The notes under the pieces: generated by a model
The model's database searches: none
What the model saw: only the letters and a program-made list of their open reading frames with translations
What the model was told of the DNA's origin: nothing
Assembly (NCBI RefSeq): GCF_031755915.1
Contig: NC_083379.1
Coordinates: forward strand, 5,157,501 to 5,221,500
Length of the DNA: 64,000 nt
From: Ziziphus jujuba
Taxonomy: Eukaryota > Streptophyta > Magnoliopsida > Rosales > Rhamnaceae
Direction of reading: 5' to 3'
Shown here: piece by piece, positions 45,181 to 57,672 of the stretch
Layout: every line of letters starts with the position of its first letter
How positions within the stretch are numbered: the stretch's first letter is position 1
Translations under genes and position numbers: made by a program

Positions 45181-46437
45181 ATCGCTTGTTATTTCAAAAT
45201 AAAACAAAAATATTTAATCTATTATAAATTTTAAATTCAAATAAACTATCGCTGATGCCCAAAAACCTGAAAGTTCATCTCGTTGAACATACTTACATCA
45301 AGCAATCGGACTATAAGTCTTTGTTGCATTAGATAATTTACAATTGGTATACCCTATCTCAAATTAGGTCGTGAGAGATGTGTTTTTGTGTTTCGTGTAT
45401 ACACATATATGTGAATAATTGAAAAGAGCATTGATAAAATTGTTTTCTGTTTTTAAATCAATGGAATTGATATTCATTGGAATGCTACATGAAAATATTT
45501 GTAGATGAAATTTCAAAAAACTATTTGTAGATGAAATTTCAAAAAACTAAGTAATTCTTAAAAATAAATTTTAAATACTAGGGTATAAGGCAACTTTTTT
45601 AAATGCAACTACATCACCTGTTCTTAAAATTTTGGAGACATAACAGGAATATTTATGAGAGTTGCATATTTTAAAAGCAAATGCAAATTTCAAACTCAAA
45701 TAAAGTACAAAATCCTATTTAAAGGGTGAAAAAATATAAATAAAAGAACAGGTGACGCTATTGAAGACAATGCGTCACCGTTTCCTCTAGTTGTTAAAGG
45801 AAAAAAAAATACAATTTAAGGGACTTGCAAGTTTAAACAAAAAATAAACCGTACTTCAAAAAAAAATTGAAGAATTAAAAAAAAATAGACGACTTTAAAA
45901 TGTTATTGCGTCGTCTGATCCATTGTCATGTCTAAGCTTTAGTAACATAGTTTATTCAAATGGGTCGCCTCTTTTGCCATTTTCTAAAAAAATTTTGTGC
46001 GTATTAAAATTTTACGCGGGCATTTGAATACCATTTCTTTTCACAAAATAGATGTTAACACTACCTAATAGATGTTAGAATTGGAAGCAGTCTCAGAGAG
46101 ACTTGAAGAGTGGGATATTTCAGGTTTAAGTTTCCATTTGCCTGTGTTGCTGTCTGGAAGCTGGATTTCTTTGTGTCGCTCTCATTGTTAGCTTGGCTTC
46201 TTCTTTCTTCGTCTCCATGGTTTCGGTGAGTTTCTTTTTTCTTTGTGATTGGCGGTGACATGTGGTGGGTTAGGTTATTTTTTATTTACTTATTTTTACA
46301 TTATAACCGGAGGTTAGGTTCGCTGGGTTTTCTTAATCTTGCTTTTGTCGAGGTTCGCTAGATTTTCTTAATCTTGCTTTTGTCGATAATTTGTTTGTGA
46401 TATTGTTTGACATTGTTCTGCTTAGATTGGTAGGGAA

Positions 46438-46986
46438 ATGGATAAATCGTAGATAACAAAAGATTGAACCTCAAGCGATTTTGCTAAGGGGGTGAATGAA
46501 TTTTTGAAATTTAGCATGGAGAATGCCAATGATTGTAATGCCATACGGTGTCCTTGCATGCAATGTGGGAATATGAAAATCCATACTATTAGGGATATTA
46601 AAGGCCATATATATTGGAATGTGTTTGATGTCAACTATCGGCGATGAATTTTGGCATGGTGAGTCATGTGCTGACAGTATGTTGATGAGATGGGGTTTAC
46701 ATGCGTTCACTTTAATAAAATTGGATATAAATCTAACCCATTCATCATGGCTTCACAAGTACAACAAATATTTTATGTTGATCAACTTGATTCGAGATGG
46801 TCTGTTGTTTTAACTCCACCACGATATTGTAATTTTGTTGAAGAAGAATTGGTTGAAGAAGATGTTCTTGGCGATACTACGATAGCTCACAATCTATTTT
46901 CCATACAATTGCCAAGTGTTGATGAAAATGATAATGAGGATGAATGTGAGAGTAGCTATGTTCGTAATGAGTGTGAGGGGATATAA
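46438..46986 (+). pseudogene. TNP2-type transposase remnant (N-terminal domain joined to C-terminal tail)
   Basis: The plus strand reads MDKS, stop, ITKD, stop, TSSDFAKGVNEFLKFSM, then CPCMQCGNMKIHT, the transposase-associated domain at the start of plant CACTA TNP2 proteins. It then passes, in the same frame but through further stops, straight into GFTCVHFNKIGYKSNPF and ASQVQQIFYVDQLDSRWSVV, the C-terminal tail of TNP2. The whole catalytic centre between them is missing. The final ~98 codons, up to 46986, are open. Confidence 0.8.
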
Positions 46987-47768
46987 ATAAATAATATCTT
47001 CTAAATAAATTGGTACGTATATTTATTAACTTATGTTTTAAGTAATATTTATGATATTTATTATTATTCATTAAATTATTTTTTTGATCCGCTTCATTAT
47101 GTGTTTTCCACTTTTAATTAGGAGAAATGTGCCTCATCAAATCTTAAAAAGGTAATATTCTACTAAATTACAAAATTAATAATGATTAATATTTTATTTA
47201 TTTTGCATAAGTGTTAATAACTTTTTTAATTTTTCCATATGCAGTATGAGGGTGTAATATCGTCAACAAGAGGACGTCAACTTCCATCTCAATGAGTATA
47301 CATTCATGGAAGTTTAATTAATATTAAATTTGTTATGAAAAAATACAATAGTTTACAAATGATGTAAAAATATATCAATGAGATAATATTTAATTTATTT
47401 GATAATTAATTTGTTATGAAAAAATATTTATTTTAAATTTTTATATTCTAATTATTTTGGATGGAGCTAGTTTTAGTTTTTTTGTATTTTAATTATTTTT
47501 AGATTTTTACTATTTTAATCACTTTTCACGAAATAAAAAAAATGTAAAATTAAAAAAAAAAAAAAAAGAAGGGGCTCATATTAATACATAACAAAGTCGC
47601 CTAACATATTTAACAACCTTTAATTTGCTATTTTTAGCGACTCATATATTTAGCGATTCTTTAAAAAAAGTCGCTAATACATTTTTAGCAACAGTGTGGT
47701 GAAGCGTCGTTATAAGTGGATTGTTAGTATGCATCGCTAAAGTCAATATGCATTGCTAAAAACTCAAC

Positions 47769-48010
47769 GATAGGTGACTCTCCTGGTGCATCGCTAAAAA
47801 TCTATCTAAGTCACTAAAAACTCAAAGATAGGTGACTCTTATGATGCATCGCTAAAAATCAATATACGTCGCTAAAAACGCAATGATAGGCGACTCTTAT
47901 GGTGCATCCCTAAAAATCTATCTGAGTCGCTAAAAACTCAAAGTTAGGTGGCTCTTATTATGCGTTGCTAAAAATCAATCTGAATCGCTAAAAACTCAAA
48001 AATAGGCGAC
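47769..48010. repeat. 58-bp tandem repeat near right CACTA end
   Basis: Four units of 58 bp (47769, 47827, 47885, 47943) plus a partial one. Each has a GATAGGTGACTCTTAT box, GCATCGCTAAAAATC and GTCGCTAAAAACTCAAA. Similar TCGCTAAAA motifs extend to about 47590. Their position fits transposase binding sites. Confidence 0.8.
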
Positions 48011-48138
48011 TTTCATTATGTGTCGGTTATTGTTTTATGGCTTTAATGACAAGACGTTAGGGGACTTCATACGATACGTCATTATTTATTTTGTGTGATG
48101 CATTTATTGCGTCATTTATCAATGCGATGCTAGTAGTG

Positions 48139-49057
48139 GTTTGGAAGATGTTGATGCATAAGTGGTATAATATCTATCAATAGACAATATCTATTTAAAA
48201 TTCTTCTTTAATGGATTTTGTACAAAATTTTAAATAGAATGAGTTGGCATATTGAGAGAGGAGAGAAAAGAGATTGTGAATTGATAAGAAAAGAGGAGAA
48301 AGGATAGAGAAAGAGATTGTATTTATGACTCACACTGTTTGACTAAAATTTGACAAGTAGAGGGTCTGTTAAACATTTTCTATGAAAGTCTTGCACAATA
48401 CCATTGGAGATGTCTTTTTAAAAAATTTTCTGTTAGTATAATGTGGCAAAACATTTTTTAGATAAATGTGCCCTATTAATAGATCATTGAAGGTGCTCTA
48501 TGTGATGACCAGTGTGGAAATCATCAACTTAGTGTGTGTTTGGAGTTTCTTTCAAACCTTTGATTTTGGATTTGGAAGAATTTTTCATTACATATAGTGT
48601 TTAGTAAAACTATAGATTTTAAGTTCTTAAATAATTTACCCTTTCTAAAAGCTAGAATCTGAAAAGTATTTAAGCATTGCTTCTCAAATTCTCTTTCTAG
48701 CATAATCAGGATTTTAAAATTAAAATTACTATTATATCCTCTAACTAATAATAAAATTTCCTTTTACCCATTTATGCAATAGTAACAATATATACATAAC
48801 AAAATAATTATTCATTATAAACAATTAAAACAGTTAAATAATTTTTTTTACCAAACACTTAAATTTGAATTTGAAAACTTTTTACAATATTAGAGTAATA
48901 ATTTACCAAACACTAATAAGATTGTTCCAAAAAAAACTAATCGTTGCTTCAGCAGAGCTTTTGCTAATTCTTTCATAATCTACAACAACCACAAACTTCT
49001 AAGTCTAAATTTGAAAACACTTAAAAATTTTGTACATAAATTGGTGGAAATTATTCA

Positions 49058-49089
<32 letters not shown>

Positions 49090-49365
49090 CTTACATCTAT
49101 CTGCTCATGAAACACATTTGCCATTCAAGAGTGATAAAACTTACCTCATTCAAAAAATTTATTAGATTATAAACAACTTGATGATTGTTACCGTCCACTT
49201 GGAAAATGGAACAAATGAACCACTAAAAGTCTTATTCCTATATATTATATCATGCCTAACAAATTGAATAAATTTTTCAATTTATATATAACCATGCATT
49301 GTCCAGTAGCCAAGGTGTGGTAGCTTGGCCTTGAATATATATTGAGTAACTAATCATTACAATGA
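48139..49365. other. AT-rich intergenic DNA
   Basis: No gene is seen. A stretch at 48530-48914 starts with GTGTGTGTTTGG and ends with CCAAACACT, which could be a small MITE, but a clear target repeat is missing. (TA)n lies at about 49064-49089. Confidence 0.45.
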
Positions 49366-50424
49366 TAACGTTATATTAGTTTAATTACAGAAATTATGGA
49401 TATGGAGTGTTCAAATCATTATGACATGTTATACGATTAGGTTATTTGGCAGCCATGGACACAATTAATACACCAAGTTGTTCAAAGGAAACAATATAAA
49501 GACTCATAAATTCGTATGAAAATTGACCCTCCGTAAATTTACCACTGTATTACCCAAGATTTTCTCCCCATAAATAGAAAGAGGGTTAGCTGAAGATTGT
49601 TCAAATTAGGTGAACTGGACAACACTAGCAGCCAGCATCCAAACATAGATTTCGACACCCAAACGTCGATCCCGGCACATCCTCCTACCAATTAGCCAGA
49701 AATATTGCAGTCGAAGTCACCTCGATATCAACCTCCACAATGGCCAATGCATGTTGGCATTAGGTTGCTGGAACATGGCCAATTTCGTCTAACTCCAAGA
49801 GAGAGAGCGAGAGAGAGAGAGAGAGAGAGAAGGAGAGAACCTTCGTGCATGAAGGGAAGAGAGAAAGAGAAAAAAATGGAAAATAAAATGACATGTGGCC
49901 TTATCATATCATGACACATAGCAGCTATCAATTGATGACACTGGCACTTGTTAGAGATCTTGTCAAACATTTCTTTGCATGTTTTTTGATAAAAACTGTC
50001 TAGAAAGATAAGTCTCAAAAAAATAATTGCAACTTTACAAATCCATAACTCTTAAACCATATGTCTAAATTAAGCATATTGCTAATTTACAGACTTCTAT
50101 CTACGAGCACTGTACGGCATTATAGAAGTCAAAGTCATGATTTATACATATAAAAAGTCAACTTTAACCTCGCTAGATCAGTCTAGACCTAGACCTAAAC
50201 TTTATATGACTATAACATTATGATTTCAACTCCGATTTTGGCATGCAACTAGTCTATGCACTCATAATGATGTGTATATTGCAATGATGCCTTAGTTAAA
50301 ATGAAACTCTAGCAGTGCGAATAAATTAATAGTGGGATCCACTCGATTAATCCTGATCAACTCTAGTCAAACTTAATCAAAAATTCAAATTCAAATTGTT
50401 TTCTCAAATCGGAATATTACATAA
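49366..50424 (-). mobile_element. Decayed LTR-like sequence
   Basis: The first ~360 bp are repeated at about 55020-55378. The rest shows the block order of the gypsy LTRs: a GA-rich microsatellite (49799-49830), ACATGTGGCC, CTTTACAAATCCATAACTC, ACTTCTATCTACGAGCAC, AAAAAGTCAACTTTAACC, and an end in ATATTACA near 50424. It is strongly diverged from the young LTRs. The left boundary is uncertain. Confidence 0.5.
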
Positions 50425-51492
50425 CTAATGTTTAGCCAAAAAAAAAATGATAACTAACATGTATTAATGGGAAAAAAGTTTTAATTATTTTAGATTGTTT
50501 AGATAATTTTTTAGTTTGAAAAATATATTTTCAAATTGTGCAAGTATATTTAATAATTAAGTCATTATCATATTGTTTTTTTTTTTTTAAATTGTTGTGA
50601 AAAATTCAATGAAAATATTTGTTAAAAAAATCAACATGAAAAGACAAAAACCTCAAAGACAAATGGTAACAAACGTTGATTTTTTTATTAATTACTATTT
50701 ATGTATTTTATCAAGGGTTTAGTCAAAATTTTTATCTGAAAAAAATAATAACTTTGTTACTAGGAGGTGCCCCTTGAAAATTTTCCTGGATCCGCCGTGG
50801 CGCGCAAATGCATTATTGTAAAAGTTGGAGGCAATTTATACCCATATTGTCAAGAGGATTAGGTGGGAAATCAAAATACTTCATTCTGGTGTGTAAATTC
50901 CCATCGGGAAAAATAACAAGAGTATATAAATATATATATACTAGTCTTTGCAGAAAACTGGCATAAACAAAATTTTTGTTATTTTAAATTTGGAGGAGAA
51001 CTTGTTCACGCAGATGTATTAACTATTAATTAATAAACCATGCAATTCTGAAAGTTGAAGAGAATTTACATCTTATCAAGAGAATTAGGTGGGAAATCAA
51101 TTAACATACTTCATTTGATGTGCGAATTCCCATTGGGAAAATTGCATGTGACGAAGTTGGTAAAGTTATGTAAACAAAAAGAATTTTTTCCGTAGTTTGA
51201 GACATGACAACTTTATTGTTCATCAAGTTACTATCTTTTTAAAATTTATCTTGTTTTTCATTATGATTAAATCAAGTTACTATCTTTTTAAAATTTACCT
51301 TGTTTCTCATTATGATTAAGTTAGAGAAAAATTAATAGAAATTAAAATTTGTATTATATAGTTTTAGAGATGCAATGAAATATATATACATACATAGAAA
51401 GCTACAATCCACTTCTCTTTCCCATTTTGGTGTTTTGTTAAATCAATTACTTCTATTTTCTCATAAATTAGACAAAAAGTAAACGCAGCCCA
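50425..51492. other. AT-rich DNA, related to 1405-1690
   Basis: No gene is seen. The motif TTACATCTTATCAAGAG ... TAGGTGGGAAATCA occurs at about 50830-50910 and again at 51050-51140, and resembles 1420-1500. A unit like those at 2541-3340 lies at about 51395-51480. Confidence 0.5.
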
Positions 51493-51500
51493 GTGTTCAC

Positions 51501-52479
51501 TAGGGGTGGGCATGGATTGGATTGGTTCGGTTTTGGACCGAAATACAATCCAATCCATACATATCGGTTTTTCTAATTTACAATCCAAACCAAACCATTG
51601 AAGCATTAAATCCAAACCAAACCAAACCATTTATGATCGGTTTGGTTTGGATTGGTTGATCGGTTTGAAACTTACTAATTTATAAATATATAATATAAAT
51701 AAAAAAAATTTCAAATTCAAACATAAAATACAATTAGAATAATACAACATAGTCTACAATGGAAAATAAAGAAGAAAATGTAAAAAATGATACACATCAT
51801 GCACTTATTAAATAGCAAATATTAATGTCATCATCTCACTCCTATAAAATCAAATTAAAATTGTTAGAACAAATAATGTAAAATAATACATTCGTCAAAA
51901 TTCATTCATTCAAGAATCAATGCATAATTCTTTTTTTTTTTTAACCTTAAAATTTTGGTAAATCATAAATCAATTAACGTTGACAGGTTCACTAATTTTA
52001 GTTGATTCTGTAAGCTCTACAAAGATCAAAACAATAAAATTATCAATAAATTATATTTAAACATTTATATATATATATATAAAAGTAACAATTGGATACA
52101 ATATATGTGAATATATATATATGATGGGGATGTAAAAGGAAAAAAAATATATATATATATATATATTAAAAATCAATATATAAAAATGGAAAAAAAATTT
52201 AAAAATTAATATATAAAAATGAAAAAAAATATTCTAAAATTAATATATAAAAATGAAAAAAATAAAAAATATATAATTTTTTAGTTATATAATATATTAT
52301 TTGGATCGGATTGGATTGGATTGGATTTATATTTCAAATCCATAACCAATCCAATCCATACAATTTATAATATTTTGAACCCAATCAAATCCAATTAATG
52401 TAAAAATCCAATCCAAACCGTTAAAAATGGATTGGATTGGGCGGGTTGAACGGGTTGGATTGGATTTTGCCCACCCCTA
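51501..52479. mobile_element. hAT-type MITE (979 bp)
   Basis: The ends are TAGGGGTGGGCA and, at the right, TGCCCACCCCTA, a perfect 12-bp inverted repeat. Flanks GTGTTCAC (51493-51500) and ATGTTCAC (52480-52487) agree at 7 of 8 positions, the 8-bp target repeat of hAT elements. Both ends carry many GGATTGGATTGG and CGGTTTGG repeats in opposite orientation. The AT-rich core has no transposase. Confidence 0.88.
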
Positions 52480-52487
52480 ATGTTCAC

Positions 52488-53517
52488 ATTTGCGTTCTCC
52501 TCATGGCATGATTGCCCTACTTTTGCTTTTCCATTTTTATTGTTTTTATCATTTTAAGTTTATTATTTTTTTTAATCTTTTATCAATTTTATTTTGTAAA
52601 TTTTTGCAACAAACACAAACACATCTATGAGAATGTCTTAATGATTTTTTTATTAGAATTTTACTTATTATTCTTTAAATTAGTTCAAGGGTCAAGATAT
52701 AAAATTATTTTTAGGTTTTAAATGAACCCAAACAGTATTTACTTTGTCCTTCTACAATTTTAGTATATTACTATATTCATTTAAATCACAAAAATATCTT
52801 TCAATCTCAACCTTTGAATCAATTAAAGGACTTATGATAAAGGACCTAATAATTTTTCCATCAATATGTCCTAATGAAAATTGATTGTATATATAATATA
52901 GGAGAATTCTTTTACCAAAACGTCTAATTGTTTTCCGTCAGCACTTCACTTATCAATATATATGTGTGTGTATATATATATATATATATATTTAAGTTGA
53001 TATTAAGAAGAATGTATTTGGAATTTTTTCAATCACCATGTCTCTGAATGACATGAACGTGACATCTAAAAAGTTAGAGTATTTTTGAGAAAATTGAAAT
53101 AGGAAAATAAATAAAATTAATTGTGTAAAAATCTAACTATTATCAAACGATTGTATTAAAATTGCAGAGAACAAAATAATTTCAAAATTCTTTTAATACT
53201 TGAAAAAAGACTTAACAAAATGAAATTCTATTAAAATTACTTTTTCAATTTTATTTTTAATCATTTAATGATCATTAAAAAAAAAAGCTTTCAAATTACA
53301 AACATTATAAAGCATTTAATTCTGGCCTTGTCTATTTGTAGAAAACTTGCATATAAAACAAACTTGTTATTTTAAGTTCAAGTGAAAAAAGAAAAAAAAA
53401 AGAAAAACAATTGCGGATGCATTAATATTATATAGAGGTGGAAAAAAAGACAGCTACTTACCCTTTCTATTTTTTATCAATTTTTTTTTTTTTATATTTT
53501 TACATATTATATGTGTT

Positions 53518-53561
<44 letters not shown>

Positions 53562-53899
53562 TAAGTCCACATTAGAAAGAATTTAATTATATGTGTGTGT
53601 GTATATTATATATATATATATATATATATTTAAGTCCACATTAGAAAGAATGTAAGTTATATACTGAACCATTTTTGAATTTGGGATTTTAAAACTATGA
53701 GTAATACATAAAGAATGCGATGATCAGGGTAGCTGTGTGCTATTTGATGTTTTAGCTGTGTGCTATTTGATGTTTAATTCCATATCATTTACACTCTTTT
53801 TTACTATAATTTTTCATAAATTTATAGGATTTCAATAATAATAATGTAAAAATATAAATACAAATACAAATAATAAATAATAATTTATAAATACATTTT
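52488..53899. other. AT-rich intergenic DNA with TA microsatellites
   Basis: No gene is seen. (TA)n tracts are near 52972-52990, 53523-53559 and 53606-53629. A ~90-bp sequence containing TTTAAGTCCACATTAGAAAGAA is duplicated at 53560-53650. Parts resemble 3750-3900 loosely. Confidence 0.5.
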
Positions 53900-54072
53900 T
53901 ATGTATCAAGATCTCTTCCAAAATTTTCTACCTAAACCTTGGACGCCCCAACTCTCTCCAAATTTTAACTCAACATAGAAATTATATACTTTAATAAATT
54001 CATAACTGTCCACACCTTCCACTTAATACAGCTTCATAATTTTACAGCACTTCATAACTATACTAGTATATA

Positions 54073-54109
<37 letters not shown>

Positions 54110-55377
54110 TGAATCATCCAAGATTTATAATAAATCCAATAATAAGAGATGCAACCATAACAATATTTGTAATAATAATAATAACAACAACAACAACAGC
54201 AAATAAAGACAACTTGATTTTTATACTCTAAATCATACAATCCACATTTCAACAACTAAAAAATATACAGATATGAGTTTATGTTGTTAAAAAACAATAA
54301 ATTTTAAGATATACTTAAATAAAATAAATTCTATTAAAATACATATACAGAAATATACTTTAAATAGAATAGTTAAGGTCGTGACAATAATTTCGATAAT
54401 AGTACTACTATTCAGAATCAACGTAAGTTCTTGTTTTCTTTATACACATATACGTAAATATGAATATGTATAGAGCCTCTCAAATGATTTAAGTAACTTG
54501 CCAATAGGCTAATACTTCTGTCTGGAAGCTTATACACCTACCTCGAAGACTGAATACCTATCCGAAAACTGATACACGTACACAAAGGTTAAAATATCTA
54601 CCAAAGCCTCATTTGAATTTTTTTATTATCGGTACTGTCCAAACCTTTCCACTATTTTATAACATTACGTGCATACTTCTAAATTCAGAAAGTTATCAAT
54701 TCAAACAAATACAATAATTATGCAATTGACGATGATGATGATAATAATAATAATAATATTAATAATAATAATATAAAAATATAACTAAAAATGTTAAATA
54801 TAACACGTAAAGAGCACATTCATAGCGGAATTATGCTCTATATATCAATACATTGTCCCATGATATCAGTCATTTATAGGTATACAACCACCAATAAGGC
54901 CAGAGGTGGTTGCCTATATAGTCATCTAACCCGCTGATCTCGTAGGCAGTAAAAATAAGATGCTTAATCATTCATGAGCCTGATTGAGTCGTTACCCCGA
55001 TATGGTATGGTACACCTGACACATAATCGTTACAATGATAATGTTATATTAGTTTAATTACAAGAATTGTGGATATGGAGTGTTCAACATCACTATGACA
55101 TGTTATACTATTAGGTTGTTTGGCAGCCATGGACATAATCAATATACCAAGTTGTTCAAAGGAAACAATATAAAGACTTCGTAAATTCATATGAAAATTG
55201 ATCCTACATAAATTTACCACCGTATTATCCGAGATTTTCTCCCCATAAATAAAAAAAGGGGTGAACTGGACAACACTAGCAGCCAGCATCCAAACATGGA
55301 TTTCGGCACCAAAACACCAATCCTGGCGCATCCTTTGACCAACTGGCCAGAAATATTGCAGCTGGAGTCACCTCGAT
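53900..55377. mobile_element. Decayed LTR-like sequence, broken at the duplication edge
   Basis: The block GTGGTTGCCTATATAG ... CTCGTAGGCA (54907-54950) is shared with the leader of the gypsy element (13958-14010), and 55020-55377 repeats 49366-49728. At 55377/55378 the sequence passes directly into copy B of the host duplication. The left limit is a guess. Confidence 0.45.
54072..54109. repeat. AAT trinucleotide microsatellite
   Basis: About twelve ATA/AAT repeats without interruption. Further AAT and ACA repeats follow at 54168-54200. Confidence 0.9.
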
Positions 55378-55462
55378 AATAGAAATCTTGTGCTTTCCAT
55401 TCACAAAAGCAGGCAAAGTTGATATATTCATAGAATTGGCAAATGTTATATTATAATATTCT

Positions 55463-55825
55463 ACTTGGGAATTTAGTTTCCCTACTTCTTACATCTCCAA
55501 GACTTTCCTTGGCGGAAAGTGAAAGCCACCATTATACATATTTATGTAAGTTTTTATTTGAAAGGAAACCACTATAAGGGTCCCAGAACCTACACAACCT
55601 GACATGGTCCTTCCAGGACACAAGATTGTCCAAACAGTTGCCAAACACAGGAAGGTCCAAAATGGGCTGGGTTTTCGAGACCCACCGAATCAATTTGGGT
55701 CTCTACGAGCTGCACCTTCCGAACCAATCCTGGATTTGGGAACTTCTGGTCTTTTGGGGCATATCCAAGTCTCCATTCCCTTCCTGGGGTATAGGCCCAT
55801 TTGGGATATCCTGGCTGGGTATTGA
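55463..55825. other. Conserved GC-richer block, copy B
   Basis: Matches 4976-5335. A 73-codon plus-strand frame (55604-55825) reads GHKIVQTVAKHRKVQNGLGF and ends IWDILAGY. Indels shift the left part relative to copy A. The function is unknown. Confidence 0.35.
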
Positions 55826-56239
55826 ATATTAAGAGAGATTTGAGAATAAAGTTGAAATATGTTGTTTTATTTTTTTATAATTTTATTGAAATATTATTGA
55901 AAATTTTATTCAAAAATAAAAAAAAAAGTAAGTTATAATCTATAAAATTTGTCTTTTTCAATTAAGACACAAACATTTAAATTAAGTTAAAGAGCAAACA
56001 AAACAAAATTTCTTAATGAATTAAGATAAGTTTGTTTTAAAACTGAAGTGAGAAAAAAAAAATCCCATAGCATATATATTTTATTTTCGGTAATAATAGT
56101 ATATGTATTCTTTACTTCTTGTAACTAGTAATGGTGAGAAAATATTATTTACTAGTAGACAAATACACACCAAAGAGAAAATTTCAACACTAGAATAGAC
56201 AAACCTTTATACTTGAGGAAAACAAAATATAAATCTTGC

Positions 56240-56750
56240 AATCGTAATTACATATATTTAAATTTTAAAAAAAAAAATATTAATTGTGTTGGTAGTAAAG
56301 TGTACACAGTGCTGACTTGACTCGCAACTACCTAAGTGGGTCACCTCCAACAGAATGGACCATAATGAAGCACTTGCAACAGAATGTAAGCACATTCTTC
56401 CTATACAAACTGTATATCTAATCTTTACATAAATATACCATATGCAGCTCTCGTACTGTTAAAACTTTTTTGCACAGTTTTAACATTTCTATTGATATTT
56501 TCTGCTGCGATCTTTCCTACAATAACTTCAATTACTTGGTCATCAAGTTGCACAGAAGACAAGTTAGAATAATTGTTTGGATGATTGGCTTACTTCATGT
56601 TTAACTTTTTCTGGACCTTAATTAGATTATTTTCTTGAAATTTAAACCTTTCAGTAGCAATCAAATCAACAAATATCGAAGTTCCACCTTGAAGAACCAG
56701 TAAGACCATTCTCATACTCCATTAAAGTGCCCAATAATTGTTATTTCTTT
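56240..56750. other. Copy-B-specific ~500 bp
   Basis: Copy A goes straight from CTTGCAATCGTAATT to TATATCTTTGTCATTTTAAG, whereas copy B has ~500 bp between these. No target repeat or transposon end is visible, so loss from copy A is as likely as gain here. No gene is recognised. Confidence 0.45.
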
Positions 56751-56929
56751 GTCATTTTAAGCAGAAGCAGACTTCTTACATGCAAAGAGACACAAACACT
56801 CAGCTGTCCATGTATGTATATATCTTCTTAATTCTCTAAACTATTTCATATGAAGTGAAATTAAATTATGGTTGGTTCGGAAAGGATGAATTTGGTTTAG
56901 AGATTTTGATAAGTTCATCTCTGCAGCTT

Positions 56930-56932
<3 letters not shown>

Positions 56933-56973
<41 letters not shown>
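56933..56973. repeat. Uninterrupted run of 41 G
   Basis: A homopolymer of 41 G on the plus strand, followed by GTGGTGGGG. It is in the part of copy B that copy A has lost. It could fold as a G-quadruplex. The exact length may be a sequencing estimate. Confidence 0.85.
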
Positions 56974-56974
<1 letters not shown>

Positions 56975-57129
56975 GGTGGGGAAGAGGGATGTGGTGGGTT
57001 TTGTGTTGGGTGGTGTTGGGGATGATGAGAAAAAATTGCAATTAATGCTAAAAGGAGCTTTTCATGTAAAGGTGGCATTGGAGAAAGATATGGTGCTATA
57101 TTGGATGTCAATGGGGATTTAGCAGGATA

Positions 57130-57672
57130 GGAGACTTCATGGATGATGATGAATCTGATACAGAATCCAAATATCTGGTTAAAATATACTTCAGAGGGAA
57201 ATTTTGGGGACTTGGCCGCTCTCTGCACTACAGCACATGGATCTCAATCCCTTGTCTCTCAGATATTATGCTTTTTGTCTTGACAATGGGAATTACTATG
57301 TCAAACCATTTCACCGATATCATATTTGCTGACAATATATCATATAGCAGACTTGGGAGACGCATATTTGATACTTACATTCAGGGTAATTGCTTACTCT
57401 ACAATCCTACTCGACAATAATAGGGGCTATATATGGATTTTCTAAAGTTTTTATATAATTTGCAGGAAAAGATAGAAAGAGGATTTCAACATAAAAGAGG
57501 AAGCCAACGGAACTGGTGAATCCCATGAAGAATTCTTTAATGACGTCAGTGTTACGGACCATAACTTGGAGATCCGCTTGTATTGGGTTGGGAAAGGGAC
57601 TACTTTCATCCCCTGAAGAGGGTCTTATGGTTATGGTCCTCTCATCTCTGCTATATCTGTATGCCATAGGAA
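57130..57672 (+). pseudogene. Malectin-type LRR receptor-kinase fragment, copy B
   Basis: The upstream exon holds GDFMDDDES (near 57130), then DLNPLSLRYYAFCLDNGNYY, and after a frameshift FTDIIFADNISYSRLGRRIF and DTYIQG at 57388. A short intron (GTAATTG ... TTTGCAG, about 57389-57464) leads to a second exon with DFNIKEEANGTGES, HNLEIRLYWVGKGTTF, a stop, and GPLISAIS. This is most of an extracellular malectin domain of a plant LRR receptor kinase; LRRs, membrane helix and kinase are not seen. Frameshifts and the stop shared with copy A show it is non-functional. Confidence 0.75.

Larger units (their letters stand above)
42306..48138. mobile_element. CACTA (En/Spm-like) transposon, internally deleted
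   Basis: The left end is CACTATGCGAAAATTG; the right end is GCTAGTAGTG (CACTACTAGC on the other strand). GTT lies immediately outside both ends (42303-42305 and 48139-48141), the 3-bp target repeat of CACTA elements. It has long subterminal repeat arrays (42640-45180 and 47590-48130) and a remnant TNP2-type transposase (46438-46986) from which the catalytic centre is deleted. It is therefore non-autonomous. Confidence 0.88.

Noticed and set aside
48530..48914. Small MITE with ends GTGTGTGTTTGG and CCAAACACT
   Set aside because: The inverted ends are short and imperfect, and the flanks (TTA and TAA) are not a clean direct repeat. A genome-wide copy search would decide.
54058..54255. Frame rich in Tyr, Cys and Ile on the minus strand
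   Set aside because: It is a translation of AAT and ACA microsatellites.
56866..57228. Proline-rich minus-strand frame
   Set aside because: The proline run is the antisense of the 41-G tract, and the rest opposes the receptor fragment.
57407..57667. Minus-strand frame of 86 residues (MAYRYSRDERTITIRPSSG), also in copy A
   Set aside because: It is the antisense of the malectin fragment, whose plus-strand reading matches a known domain; its C-terminus differs between copies.
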